From the NCBI GenBank assembly GCA_900754755.1, contig CAAEEC010000273.1:1-6166 (forward strand): a stretch of 6,166 bases of DNA, given 5' to 3'. Both the position numbers and the translations under genes were made by a program. Below are positions 1 to 6,143 of the stretch, piece by piece. The notes beneath the pieces are model-generated. The model made no database searches. It worked only from the letters and a program-made list of their open reading frames with translations, and was not told the origin of the DNA. Origin of the DNA: Clostridia bacterium (GTDB lineage Bacteria > Bacillota > Clostridia > Christensenellales > Aristaeellaceae). How positions within the stretch are numbered: position 1 is the stretch's first letter; every line of letters starts with the position of its first letter.

Positions 1-698
1 GGCGGGGCGCTTTCGCCGGCGGCCAGATACAACCAGAGGTTGCGGCCCGGCAGCGGCGCAGCGCACAAAAATTGCGTTCCCGGCATCTGCCAGCTTTCCA
101 GCGCCTGGCGGGGCGAGGGCAGGGTGCTGGGCGCGCTCGCGAGTGGGTCGGGCAGGAAGGCGGCCAGCACGCACAATAGCGGGCGGCCGGGCAGGGGCAG
201 GCGCAACTCTTCCGCCCGGCGCAACGCCTCTTCACCGCGCAGCGCGCCGCTCGCCACGCGCTGCACGAACCATTCCAGCAATTCTGCGCGGCTCACACCG
301 CTGGCAGCCATCTGCCGGGCTTCTTCCTCCTGCGCGCGGGCGACGGCCTTGGCGATGCCCGGATACAGCTTATCCAGCGCCACGGGCTTTAAGTAATAAT
401 CCAGACTCTGCAGCTCCAGCGCCTTTTGCGCATAGTGGAAATCCGCGTAATTGGTGAGGAAGATCGCCTGCACGGGATAGGCGCGCTCGCGGATCCAGGC
501 CAGCAACTCCAGACCCGATCCCTGGGGCATTTCGATATCGCACAGCATCACGCGGATGGCGTGCCGCTCGATGATCTCTCTCGCGCCGCGGATGTTGTAG
601 GCGGAATGCACTTCCTCAATGCCGAGGCTGTGCCAATCGATTTTTTCGCGCAACGCCGCCACGAAATAGCGGTCGTCGTCCACGAGCAGAGCGTTCAC
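1..698 (-). CDS. Response regulator, YesN/AraC-type, N-terminal part (runs off left edge)
   Basis: Cytoplasmic response regulator, the output partner of the adjacent histidine kinase. I translated the minus strand from a GTG at 698-696; the frame stays open for 232 residues to the window edge, so the 3' end of the gene is missing. Residues 1 to about 120 form a receiver domain with all the conserved positions: the acidic cluster D7-D8-D9, phosphoacceptor D54 in CDIEMP, T82 in LTNYADF, and K104 in YYLKPV. The SLDYYLKPV and NYADFHYAQKAL stretches are typical of the YesN family. Residues from about 125 onward form a linker/middle region with no motif I recognise. In this family a C-terminal AraC-type helix-turn-helix binds DNA, but it would lie beyond position 1, so DNA binding is inferred. 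The start is fixed by an AAGGAGG Shine-Dalgarno site nine bases upstream. The GTG overlaps the kinase stop codon (GTGA), implying translational coupling. No frameshift is seen. Confidence 0.93.
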   Translation of the reverse strand, partial: MNALLVDDDRYFVAALREKIDWHSLGIEEVHSAYNIRGAREIIERHAIRVMLCDIEMPQGSGLELLAWIRERAYPVQAIFLTNYADFHYAQKALELQSLDYYLKPVALDKLYPGIAKAVARAQEEEARQMAASGVSRAELLEWFVQRVASGALRGEEALRRAEELRLPLPGRPLLCVLAAFLPDPLASAPSTLPSPRQALESWQMPGTQFLCAAPLPGRNLWLYLAAGESAP

Positions 699-2347
699 GC
701 GCCGCCGCCTCCTTCCTCCGCCGCGCGCATCGCGGGAATGCGCAGGATGATTTGCGCGCCGCCTTCCGGCGCGTTGCGAAATTGCACGCTTGCCCGCCCG
801 CCAAAAAGGATTTCCAGGCGGGAAAGCGTGTTGCGGATGCCGATGTGCTGGCCGTCCTCGCCAAAGGGCGCGCCGCTTTGCAGCGCCGCGAGCACTTCCG
901 GCGGGAAGCCGCGCCCCGTGTCGGCGATTTCCAACCGCGCGAAATCGCCTTCCCGCCGCGTACGGATGGTAATGCGCAGGCCCTCGTCCAGGGACATGGC
1001 GTGCTTGATGGTGTTTTCCAGAAAGGTTTGCAGCGTGAGCGGTGGAATCAGCACATCCTGCGCGCCGTCTTCCGCGCGGATATCATAGCGCAGCGCCTCG
1101 CCATAGCGCATTTTCTGGATTTCCAGATAATTGCGCGCATGCGCCAGCTCGCCCGAAAGCGGCACGCAGGCCTGCCCGCTCTGGAAGATATAGCGGAAAT
1201 ACTCGGCGGTGGCCGCCGCCATGCGCTGGATTTCCTCGTCCAGGTGCAGCTGGGCCATGGAGTGGATGCTGGTCATGCAATTGAGGAAAAAGTGCGGCTT
1301 GATCTGTAGTTGCAGGTATTCCAACTGCACGCGCTGCCGCTGCCGCTCGCGCTCGTAGGCGTCGATTTTCAGCTTGCGGATTTGCGCGATCAGGCGCTGA
1401 AAGCGGTCGTTGGCCTGCTCCAGCTCCAAGATTTCGCTGCTGCCCAGGTCGATGGGCCCGGCGCTCTCGTTCAGCGCGGCCAGGTTATCGGCAAAGCGCT
1501 GGATGGGGCGCAGCACCCGGCGCTGAAGGAACAGCGTGCTCGCGCCGAAATACCCCACCACGATCAGCGCCAGCAGCACGGTGAGGATTTGGGGCAGCGC
1601 GATCTGGCCATAGGCCCCGTAACCGTCCAGCACAGGGAACACGCGGATTTTCCCGCCCAGGAGCACGCCGCCATAGGCGCTGTGCGCGCCCGCGCCGCGC
1701 CCCAGGAGCGCGCGCCCTTCCGCGTCGGTGAGCGCCACATAGCCTTCTGGCCCCAGGTTTAGCGCGCTCAACGGCTCGATCAGCGCGTCCAGCCGCGTGG
1801 CGCAGATGATATAGCGGTTTTGCGCGGGACCGATGCAATAGAGATAATCCACGCCGCGGCTGCTCAGCAGGCTCCAGTCGTATACGGGATTGGGCGCGGC
1901 GATCAGCTGCGCAAGCCGCTCCTTTAGCCCCAGATACGCGCCATAATCCACTTCCAGCGCCGCGCAATTGAAGAAGAAACCGTCCGCGGGCACATAGCCG
2001 AAGAATTGAAAGTGCGAACCCGTGCTCTGTTGCAGCGTGTTGAACTGGCCGCGCATGGTTTTCAGCGAATCCGTCAGATCGGCGAGGCTATGGGGATTCG
2101 CAATGGCCTGAAAGCTCTCATCGCGCATGGCGGACCAGCGGATTTGCCGCTGGATGGTGGAGAGCGAAAGATCGATGGAGTCCAGATAAATCTCCGCCAC
2201 TTCGTGAAACTGCTCGAAGGCCTGCCGCCGCAGCGTGAACACGATGAACAGGCTGGCCAGCAGCGCGGCGGCCACCAGGGGAATCAACGAGCACAGCAGC
2301 AGGCGATAGTACTTTTTCATGGAATGCGCGCGCGCTTCCCGGTGCAT
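695..2347 (-). CDS. Sensor histidine kinase, YesM/LytS-type (His_kinase + HATPase_c)
   Basis: Membrane sensor kinase of 550 residues that should phosphorylate the overlapping response regulator. A basic N-terminus is followed by TM1 (about residues 13-39), an extracytoplasmic sensing domain (about 40-250), TM2 (about 251-275), a HAMP-like linker beginning RRVLRPIQRF (from 276), and a charged coiled-coil stretch (about 308-345). The His_kinase signature is LQLQIKPHFFLN, with phosphoacceptor H352. The ATPase domain shows an N-box with E444-N445, a G1 box DTGRG (D476-G480) and a GIRNT G2 motif (from 503). The ATG at 2347 is chosen because AAAGGAGG lies seven bases upstream. The frame stays open upstream to an ATG at 2671, but that start would run through the promoter region and into the opposing permease gene, and it adds no recognisable domain. 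A second ATG at 2320 (MKKYYR) lacks a good ribosome site. The sensor region is divergent and I cannot assign a ligand. The gene is divergent from a sugar importer, so a carbohydrate-related signal is likely (inference). Confidence 0.95.
   Translation of the reverse strand: MHREARAHSMKKYYRLLLCSLIPLVAAALLASLFIVFTLRRQAFEQFHEVAEIYLDSIDLSLSTIQRQIRWSAMRDESFQAIANPHSLADLTDSLKTMRGQFNTLQQSTGSHFQFFGYVPADGFFFNCAALEVDYGAYLGLKERLAQLIAAPNPVYDWSLLSSRGVDYLYCIGPAQNRYIICATRLDALIEPLSALNLGPEGYVALTDAEGRALLGRGAGAHSAYGGVLLGGKIRVFPVLDGYGAYGQIALPQILTVLLALIVVGYFGASTLFLQRRVLRPIQRFADNLAALNESAGPIDLGSSEILELEQANDRFQRLIAQIRKLKIDAYERERQRQRVQLEYLQLQIKPHFFLNCMTSIHSMAQLHLDEEIQRMAAATAEYFRYIFQSGQACVPLSGELAHARNYLEIQKMRYGEALRYDIRAEDGAQDVLIPPLTLQTFLENTIKHAMSLDEGLRITIRTRREGDFARLEIADTGRGFPPEVLAALQSGAPFGEDGQHIGIRNTLSRLEILFGGRASVQFRNAPEGGAQIILRIPAMRAAEEGGGGA
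708..714 (-). promoter_or_regulatory. Shine-Dalgarno site of the response regulator, inside the kinase gene
   Basis: The minus strand reads AAGGAGG here, nine bases before the GTG start at 698. It lies within the last codons of the kinase gene, where it encodes part of the kinase's Glu/Gly-rich C-terminal tail. It supports the GTG start and coupling of the two genes. Confidence 0.75.
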
Positions 2348-2354
2348 GTTCACC

Positions 2355-2362
2355 CCTCCTTT
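2355..2362 (-). promoter_or_regulatory. Shine-Dalgarno site that sets the kinase start
   Basis: The minus strand reads AAAGGAGG, seven bases before the ATG at 2347. This supports the 550-residue kinase start over the longer upstream frame and over the internal ATG at 2320. Confidence 0.85.
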
Positions 2363-2368
2363 GTTTTC

Positions 2369-2377
2369 ATTATACCA
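2369..2377 (-). promoter_or_regulatory. Putative extended -10 promoter for the kinase-regulator operon
   Basis: The minus strand reads TGGTATAAT, a perfect TATAAT preceded by the TG of an extended -10 element. Hexamers at 16-19 bases upstream do not resemble TTGACA. The nearest TTG-containing one (TTGCTA, 2396-2401) is 21 bases away, which is too far. Extended -10 promoters often need little -35 contact. The predicted transcription start is near 2362, giving an unusually short leader of about 15 bases that begins at the ribosome site. Confidence 0.6.
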
Positions 2378-2436
2378 TATTCCAGGGTGAGGGAATAGCA
2401 AAAAATGGGCGTTTCGCGGGCGCAAAGTCCGAATTC

Positions 2437-2475
2437 TTGTATACATATAGGATATTTTCACGGTTTGATATACAA
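2437..2475. repeat. Inverted repeat TTGTATA/TATACAA, candidate operator
   Basis: Two perfect 7-bp arms (2437-2443 and 2469-2475) flank a 25-bp spacer, with the centre near 2456 and roughly midway between the two promoters. A second repeat, TTTCACG (2456-2462) and CGTGAAA (2484-2490), interleaves with it. Arms this short and AT-rich can arise by chance, so operator function is tentative. Confidence 0.35.
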
Positions 2476-2505
2476 AGTTTTTGCGTGAAAGATGGTTAAA
2501 GTGCG

Positions 2506-2522
2506 GTTTTCGAAAGGAAAAC
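2506..2522. repeat. Inverted repeat GTTTTC-n5-GAAAAC upstream of transporter promoter
   Basis: Six-base arms surround a five-base centre (2512-2516). The centre is about 58 bases before the predicted transporter transcription start near 2572, a common distance for an activator site. It could equally form a small hairpin, but it lies upstream of the predicted transcript. Function is inferred from position only. Confidence 0.35.
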
Positions 2523-2559
2523 GTCCGATTTTTGCCTATCCGCGCAGCGCTGGCCGTTT

Positions 2560-2565
2560 TATAAT
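2560..2565 (+). promoter_or_regulatory. Putative -10 element for the transporter operon
   Basis: A perfect TATAAT lies 27 bases before the GTG start of the first permease, with a predicted transcription start near 2572. No TTGACA-like hexamer lies 16-19 bases upstream (the candidates read like tatccg), and there is no extended TG. This suggests the promoter depends on an activator, which fits the AraC-type regulator expected from the neighbouring gene. Confidence 0.55.
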
Positions 2566-2577
2566 ATTCATAGGCGG

Positions 2578-2585
2578 AAAGGAGG
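2578..2585 (+). promoter_or_regulatory. Shine-Dalgarno site that sets a GTG start for permease 1
   Basis: AAAGGAGG lies seven bases before the GTG at 2593. The nearby ATG at 2600 is in another frame, so the GTG is the start that yields the permease. Confidence 0.8.
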
Positions 2586-2592
2586 AATCCCC

Positions 2593-3522
2593 GTGCAAAA
2601 TGCGCATCGCGCCTCGCGGCTGTGGCGGGCCATCGCGAAAAACTGGGGGCTGTATCTGTTGATCGCCCCATCGTTCATCCTCTTGCTGTTTTTCACCTAT
2701 TTCCCCATGTACGGCGTGCAAATCGCCTTCAAGGATTACAACCTGATGGCAGGCATCACGCGCAGCCCGTGGGCGGATCCATGGTATAAATATTTCCAGC
2801 GTTTTTTCAATTCCTACCAATCGGAGCTGGTGATCAAAAACACGCTGCTGTTGGGCCTGTATTCCATTGCGGCGGGGTATCCAATCCCCATCCTGCTGGG
2901 GTTGCTCATCAACCAGATGCGGCCGGGCAAATTCCGCCGCGTGTATCAAACGGTCACTTACATTCCGCACTTTATTTCCACGGTGGTGCTGGTGGGTATG
3001 CTGAACATCATGCTTTCGCCCTCGAGCGGGCTGATCGGCGCAATCTATAAGCTGTTTGGCGCGCAGGCGCCCAACCTGTTGGCCAGCCCCAGGCTATTCC
3101 CCAGCCTGTACGTCTGGTCGGACGTGTGGCAGAACGCGGGCTGGGACGCCATTGTATACCTGGCGGCGCTGGCCAGCGTGGATCCCAACCTCTACGAGGC
3201 CGCCACGGTGGACGGCGCGGGCAAGCGGCAAAAGATGCTCTATATCGATTTGCCCATGCTGCTGCCCATGTCCTGCGTGATGCTGATTCTGCGCGCAGGC
3301 GGCATCATGAACGTGAGCTTTGAAAAGGCCTACCTGATGCAGAACGACCTCAACCTCTCCGTGAGCGAGATGATTTCCACCTACGTGTACAAGCTGGGCA
3401 TCATCAACAGCCAGTACAGCCTGTCCGCCGCGGTGAACCTGTTCAACACGCTGGTGAACCTGGCGCTTTTGCTGCTGGTGAACCAGATCACCAGGCATCT
3501 GGGCGACACCAGCATCCTGTAA
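2593..3522 (+). CDS. ABC sugar transporter permease, LplB/UgpA-type
   Basis: Integral-membrane subunit, 309 residues, of a carbohydrate ABC importer; with the next gene it should form the heterodimeric channel. Six hydrophobic segments are visible, at about residues 20-40, 84-107, 119-140, 171-195, 223-240 and 279-297. The cytoplasmic coupling loop that contacts the ATPase is a good EAA match: E202-A-A, G208, then I218-D-L-P221 (consensus EAA-x3-G-x9-I-x-LP). The N-terminal LLIAPSFILLLFFTYFPMYGVQIAFKDY stretch (residues 22-49) and the C-terminal TSIL ending resemble the LplB/YteP branch, whose members usually work with large oligosaccharide-binding proteins. Length is normal for the family. 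The start is a GTG supported by AAAGGAGG. It is the first gene of the plus-strand operon, 14 bases before the second permease. The substrate cannot be deduced. Confidence 0.95.
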   Translation: MQNAHRASRLWRAIAKNWGLYLLIAPSFILLLFFTYFPMYGVQIAFKDYNLMAGITRSPWADPWYKYFQRFFNSYQSELVIKNTLLLGLYSIAAGYPIPILLGLLINQMRPGKFRRVYQTVTYIPHFISTVVLVGMLNIMLSPSSGLIGAIYKLFGAQAPNLLASPRLFPSLYVWSDVWQNAGWDAIVYLAALASVDPNLYEAATVDGAGKRQKMLYIDLPMLLPMSCVMLILRAGGIMNVSFEKAYLMQNDLNLSVSEMISTYVYKLGIINSQYSLSAAVNLFNTLVNLALLLLVNQITRHLGDTSIL

Positions 3523-3536
3523 AGGGGGGGAAGGAC

Positions 3537-4433
3537 ATGCGCAAAAAGAAAAAAGGCGTGCGCGCGGGGGACATTGCCTTCAACGCCTTCCTCTACGCGT
3601 TCGCCGGGATAACGCTACTGATCGTGCTCTATCCGCTGTATTTCATTTTGATTGCCTCGTTCAGCGACCCCACGCTGGTGACCAACGGCGAAGTGCTCCT
3701 CTGGCCCAAGGGGCTGAACGTGGACGGCTACATCGAGCTGGGCAAGCGCGCGGATTTCTGGATTGGCTACCGCAACACCATTGCCTACACGGTGCTGGGC
3801 GTGCTGGTGGGCCTGGCGGTGAACGTGCCCGTGGCTTACGCGTTTTCGCGCAAGGATCTGGTGGGCCGCCGCCTGCTCAACGCGTATTACATGTTCACCA
3901 TGTTCTTTAATGGGGGCCTGATCCCCACCTACACGGTGATTTTGAACTTTGGGCTGTACGATTCGTTCTGGGTGCTGATTTTGCCGTTTTCCGTTTCGGT
4001 GTACAACATCATCGTGGCGCGCATGTTCTTCTCCACCAACCTGCCCGCCGACCTGTGGGACGCGGCCTGCATCGACGGCTGCGGCAACCTGCGCTATTTC
4101 TTCCAAATCGCGCTGCCGCTCTCCAAGGCCATGCTGGCGGTGATCGGCCTGTGGACGGCCGTGACGCAGTGGAACTCGTATTACAACGCGCTGATCTACA
4201 TCCGCAACGACAACCTGGTGCCCCTGCAGCTGGTGCTGCGCAACATCCTCATCATCAACCAGTCGCAGGCGAACATGCTGGGCAACAACGAAACCGTGAT
4301 CCGCGCCATGCGGCTCACAAACCTGCTCAAGTATGTGGTGATCATCGTTTCCACCGTGCCGATTCTGTGCGCGTATCCCTTTGTGCAAAAATACTTCAAC
4401 CAGGGATTCATGCTCGGCGCGGTGAAGGGATAG
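3537..4433 (+). CDS. ABC sugar transporter permease, LplC/YtcP-type
   Basis: Second membrane subunit of the importer, 298 residues, the expected partner of the upstream permease. A very basic N-terminus (MRKKKKGVR) is followed by six hydrophobic segments at about residues 17-41, 83-105, 116-137, 140-162, 198-216 and 264-284. The coupling loop is a slightly variant EAA motif, with D175-A-A in place of EAA, then G181 and I191-A-L-P194. The FFNGGLIPTY stretch (residues 123-132) and the C-terminal PFVQKYFNQGFMLGAVKG are hallmarks of the LplC/YtcP branch. The ATG at 3537 follows a purine-rich ribosome site (GGGGGGGAAGG, ending four bases before the start). The gap of 14 bases to the previous stop indicates co-transcription. 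No ATP-binding subunit lies next to it, which is common in this family, where a shared ATPase encoded elsewhere serves several importers. Confidence 0.95.
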   Translation: MRKKKKGVRAGDIAFNAFLYAFAGITLLIVLYPLYFILIASFSDPTLVTNGEVLLWPKGLNVDGYIELGKRADFWIGYRNTIAYTVLGVLVGLAVNVPVAYAFSRKDLVGRRLLNAYYMFTMFFNGGLIPTYTVILNFGLYDSFWVLILPFSVSVYNIIVARMFFSTNLPADLWDAACIDGCGNLRYFFQIALPLSKAMLAVIGLWTAVTQWNSYYNALIYIRNDNLVPLQLVLRNILIINQSQANMLGNNETVIRAMRLTNLLKYVVIIVSTVPILCAYPFVQKYFNQGFMLGAVKG

Positions 4434-4442
4434 CGCCGCCAT

Positions 4443-4482
4443 CCCCGCAACGCTTTATCAATCCGCTCCGCGTTTTGCGGGG
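4443..4482 (+). promoter_or_regulatory. Stem-loop between the permease and binding-protein genes
   Basis: CCCCGCAA followed by CGC (4443-4453) can pair with GCG (4470-4472) and TTGCGGGG (4475-4482), leaving a two-base bulge and a 16-base loop. It sits in the 70-bp gap and ends just before the ribosome site (AAGGAGG near 4489-4495) of the binding-protein gene. There is no T-run after it, so it is not a standard terminator. In sugar ABC operons, hairpins placed here can stabilise or process the mRNA so the binding protein outnumbers the permeases; that role is inferred here. Confidence 0.5.
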
Positions 4483-4503
4483 CTGAAGAAGGAGGAAACC
4501 CAA

Positions 4504-6084
4504 ATGAAAAAATGGCTGACCCTGTTGCTCGCGCTTGCGCTGCTATTGAGCGCGTCCGCGCTAGCGGAAACGGCCCCGGGCTTTCACGCCGAAGGCCTGC
4601 CCATTGTGGATGAACCAATCCACCTGAGCGTGCTCGCCGTGCGCTGGGGGCACATGGACGATTCCTTCACCCAGAATGCGTTCTTCACGCAGCTGGAAGA
4701 GGATACCAACGTGATCATCGATTGGCAGATTGAGTACACCACCGATTGGGAGGAGCAAAAGCCCATCCTGCTCGCCAGCCGCAACCTGCCGGACGTGATC
4801 TACGGCAGCAACGTGTTCGGCGATTCGGAATATTCCAACCACGCGGAATTCTTCCTGCCGCTGGACGATTTGATCGACCAGTACATGCCCAACCTGAAGG
4901 CAGCCTTTGAGGCCGACCCGGATTTCCGCAACATCTGCCTGGCCGCGGATGGCAAGATCTACACCCTGCCCAAAAACCTGCCCTGCCGCCCGAACGTGGG
5001 TCTGCAGTTCTTCCTCAACCGCGATTGGCTCGACCGGTTGGGCCTGGAAATGCCGGACACGCTCGACGAGCTCACCGAGGTACTGCGCGCCTTTAAGAAT
5101 GAGGACGCCAACGGCAACGGCGACCCGAACGATGAAATCCCCGTTTCCTTCACGGACTTTGGCGGCGTATACACGCTTTTGCAGCACATGGGCATCATGG
5201 GCGACGCGAACGCCACCAGCACGAACAGCTACACCATGGATAAAAACGGCGTGGCCACCTTCATGCCCGTTACCGAGGAATTCAAGCAGGGCGTAATCTG
5301 GCTGCGTGAGCTGTTCGCCGAGGGCATCATTGACCAGGAAGCCTTCACCATGGACGATACCATGCGCATGGCCAAGCAGCAAAACCCGGAAATCCCCATC
5401 GTGGGCATGATCTATTCCTGGACGCCGGATGCCGACGTGCCCAATTTCCACGAGCAGTATGAAGTGCTGCCACCCGTGCTCGCGCCCGACGGCAACCGCT
5501 ATGCGGCGGGCATGACCAGCACCTCGCGCAACGAGTTCGCCATCACCGTGTTCTGCGAATATCCCGAGGTGGCGGCGCGCTGGGCCGATCAGTTCTACAC
5601 GCCCGAGGCCAGCATCCAGAATTTCTGGGGTCCCATCGCCGATGGCTGCATCCAGAAGAACGATGACGGCACCTACACCCTGCTCGAGCCGCCGGAGGGC
5701 GTGAGCGCGGACGACCACGCCTGGGATATGTCCACGCGCGACTTTGGCCCCAAGTACATTCCCGAGGGCTTCAGCGATAAGATCATCCTGCCCGCCTCCA
5801 CCAGCGACGCGCAAAAGCTGGAACTGGCCAAGGTGGCCGAGGAATACGCCGTGCCGCCCTATCCCACGGTGCTGCACACCAGCGAAGAGTTGGATGAGAT
5901 GACCATGCTCGCCACGGACATCATCTCCTATGTGGAAACCACTGGCGCGCGTTGGGTGTATGAAGGCGGCATCGAGGAAGAATGGGACGATTATGTGGCG
6001 CAACTCAACCAGATGGGTCTGGAACGCCTGATGGAAATCCGCCAGGCGGCGTTGGACCGCTATTATGGCAAGGCCGCAGAATAA
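4504..6084 (+). CDS. Extracellular solute-binding protein, LplA-like (sugar ABC importer)
   Basis: Secreted ligand-capturing subunit of the importer, 526 residues, the large size typical of binding proteins paired with LplB/LplC permeases. A signal peptide (MKKW, then a Leu/Ala-rich core) ends in ALA at residues 19-21, a good signal peptidase I site before E22. There is no cysteine near the cleavage point, so no lipobox. The mature protein shows family features: NLPDVIYG (94-101), DGKIYTLP (149-156), LNRDWLDRLGLEMPDTLDEL (171-190), and an Asp/Asn-rich loop D201-A-N-G-N-G-D-P-N-D-E211 followed by IP. That loop resembles the EF-hand-like calcium loop of alginate-binding AlgQ-type proteins. Four cysteines are present in the mature part. 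The ATG at 4504 is preceded by AAGGAGG with eight bases of spacing. It is the last gene before a stem-loop. An oligosaccharide ligand is likely by family, but its identity is unknown. Confidence 0.94.
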   Translation: MKKWLTLLLALALLLSASALAETAPGFHAEGLPIVDEPIHLSVLAVRWGHMDDSFTQNAFFTQLEEDTNVIIDWQIEYTTDWEEQKPILLASRNLPDVIYGSNVFGDSEYSNHAEFFLPLDDLIDQYMPNLKAAFEADPDFRNICLAADGKIYTLPKNLPCRPNVGLQFFLNRDWLDRLGLEMPDTLDELTEVLRAFKNEDANGNGDPNDEIPVSFTDFGGVYTLLQHMGIMGDANATSTNSYTMDKNGVATFMPVTEEFKQGVIWLRELFAEGIIDQEAFTMDDTMRMAKQQNPEIPIVGMIYSWTPDADVPNFHEQYEVLPPVLAPDGNRYAAGMTSTSRNEFAITVFCEYPEVAARWADQFYTPEASIQNFWGPIADGCIQKNDDGTYTLLEPPEGVSADDHAWDMSTRDFGPKYIPEGFSDKIILPASTSDAQKLELAKVAEEYAVPPYPTVLHTSEELDEMTMLATDIISYVETTGARWVYEGGIEEEWDDYVAQLNQMGLERLMEIRQAALDRYYGKAAE

Positions 6085-6097
6085 TATAGGAATCGCA

Positions 6098-6130
6098 AAA
6101 TGGGCCGCATCAAAAAGAAGCGGCCCATTT
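6098..6130 (+). terminator. Putative transcription terminator hairpin after the binding-protein gene
   Basis: A perfect 11-bp stem, AAATGGGCCGC (6098-6108) with GCGGCCCATTT (6120-6130), encloses an 11-base loop and starts 14 bases after the stop codon. The stem is GC-rich at its closed end. The only T-run on the plus strand is the TTT at the stem base, followed by CAGAG, so termination may be imperfect. On the minus strand the stem is followed by TTTTG, so it could serve both directions. Confidence 0.65.
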
Positions 6131-6137
6131 CAGAGCA

Positions 6138-6143
6138 TTGACA
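6138..6143 (+). promoter_or_regulatory. Possible -35 element of a downstream gene
   Basis: A perfect TTGACA lies just after the terminator. With normal 17-18 base spacing, the -10 box would fall at the last bases of the window or past its edge, so it cannot be confirmed. A chance match is quite possible. Confidence 0.25.

Larger units (their letters stand above)
2348..2592. promoter_or_regulatory. Divergent control region between sensor-regulator and transporter operons
   Basis: This 245-bp AT-rich stretch, in contrast to the GC-rich genes on both sides, separates the two divergent operons. It holds a -10 box and ribosome site facing each way. Three inverted repeats are visible between the promoters: TTGTATA (2437-2443) with TATACAA (2469-2475); TTTCACG (2456-2462) with CGTGAAA (2484-2490); and GTTTTC (2506-2511) with GAAAAC (2517-2522). 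I see no small gene or RNA gene here. Binding by the adjacent regulator is an inference from the divergent layout, not something the sequence proves. Confidence 0.7.

Noticed and set aside
426..1309. Overlapping plus-strand open frames opposite the kinase and regulator genes.
   Set aside because: They are low-complexity Arg/Ala/Pro-rich shadows with no motifs; the minus strand carries intact receiver and kinase domains.
2423..2502. Three AAAGT copies (2424, 2474, 2498) and two GTCCGA copies (2427, 2523) in the intergenic region, considered as direct-repeat operator sites.
   Set aside because: The matches are five or six bases, with irregular spacing (50, 24 and 96 bases) and no shared flanks, so chance is the simpler explanation.
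2348..2671. In-frame upstream extension of the kinase to an ATG at 2671, adding 108 residues.
   Set aside because: It would cross the AT-rich promoter region and the start of the opposing permease gene, has no recognisable domain, and the ATG at 2347 has a strong ribosome site and begins just before the first membrane segment.
3615..4442. A 275-codon minus-strand open frame opposite the second permease.
   Set aside because: The His/Val/Gln-rich composition is typical of the antisense of a membrane-protein gene. No family motif is seen, and the plus strand is clearly an ABC permease.
4561..6003. A 480-codon open frame on the minus strand opposite the binding-protein gene.
   Set aside because: It mirrors the codon pattern of the real gene (GC-rich third positions make antisense stops rare), gives a His/Val/Gly-rich protein without known motifs, and the plus-strand frame is a clear family member.
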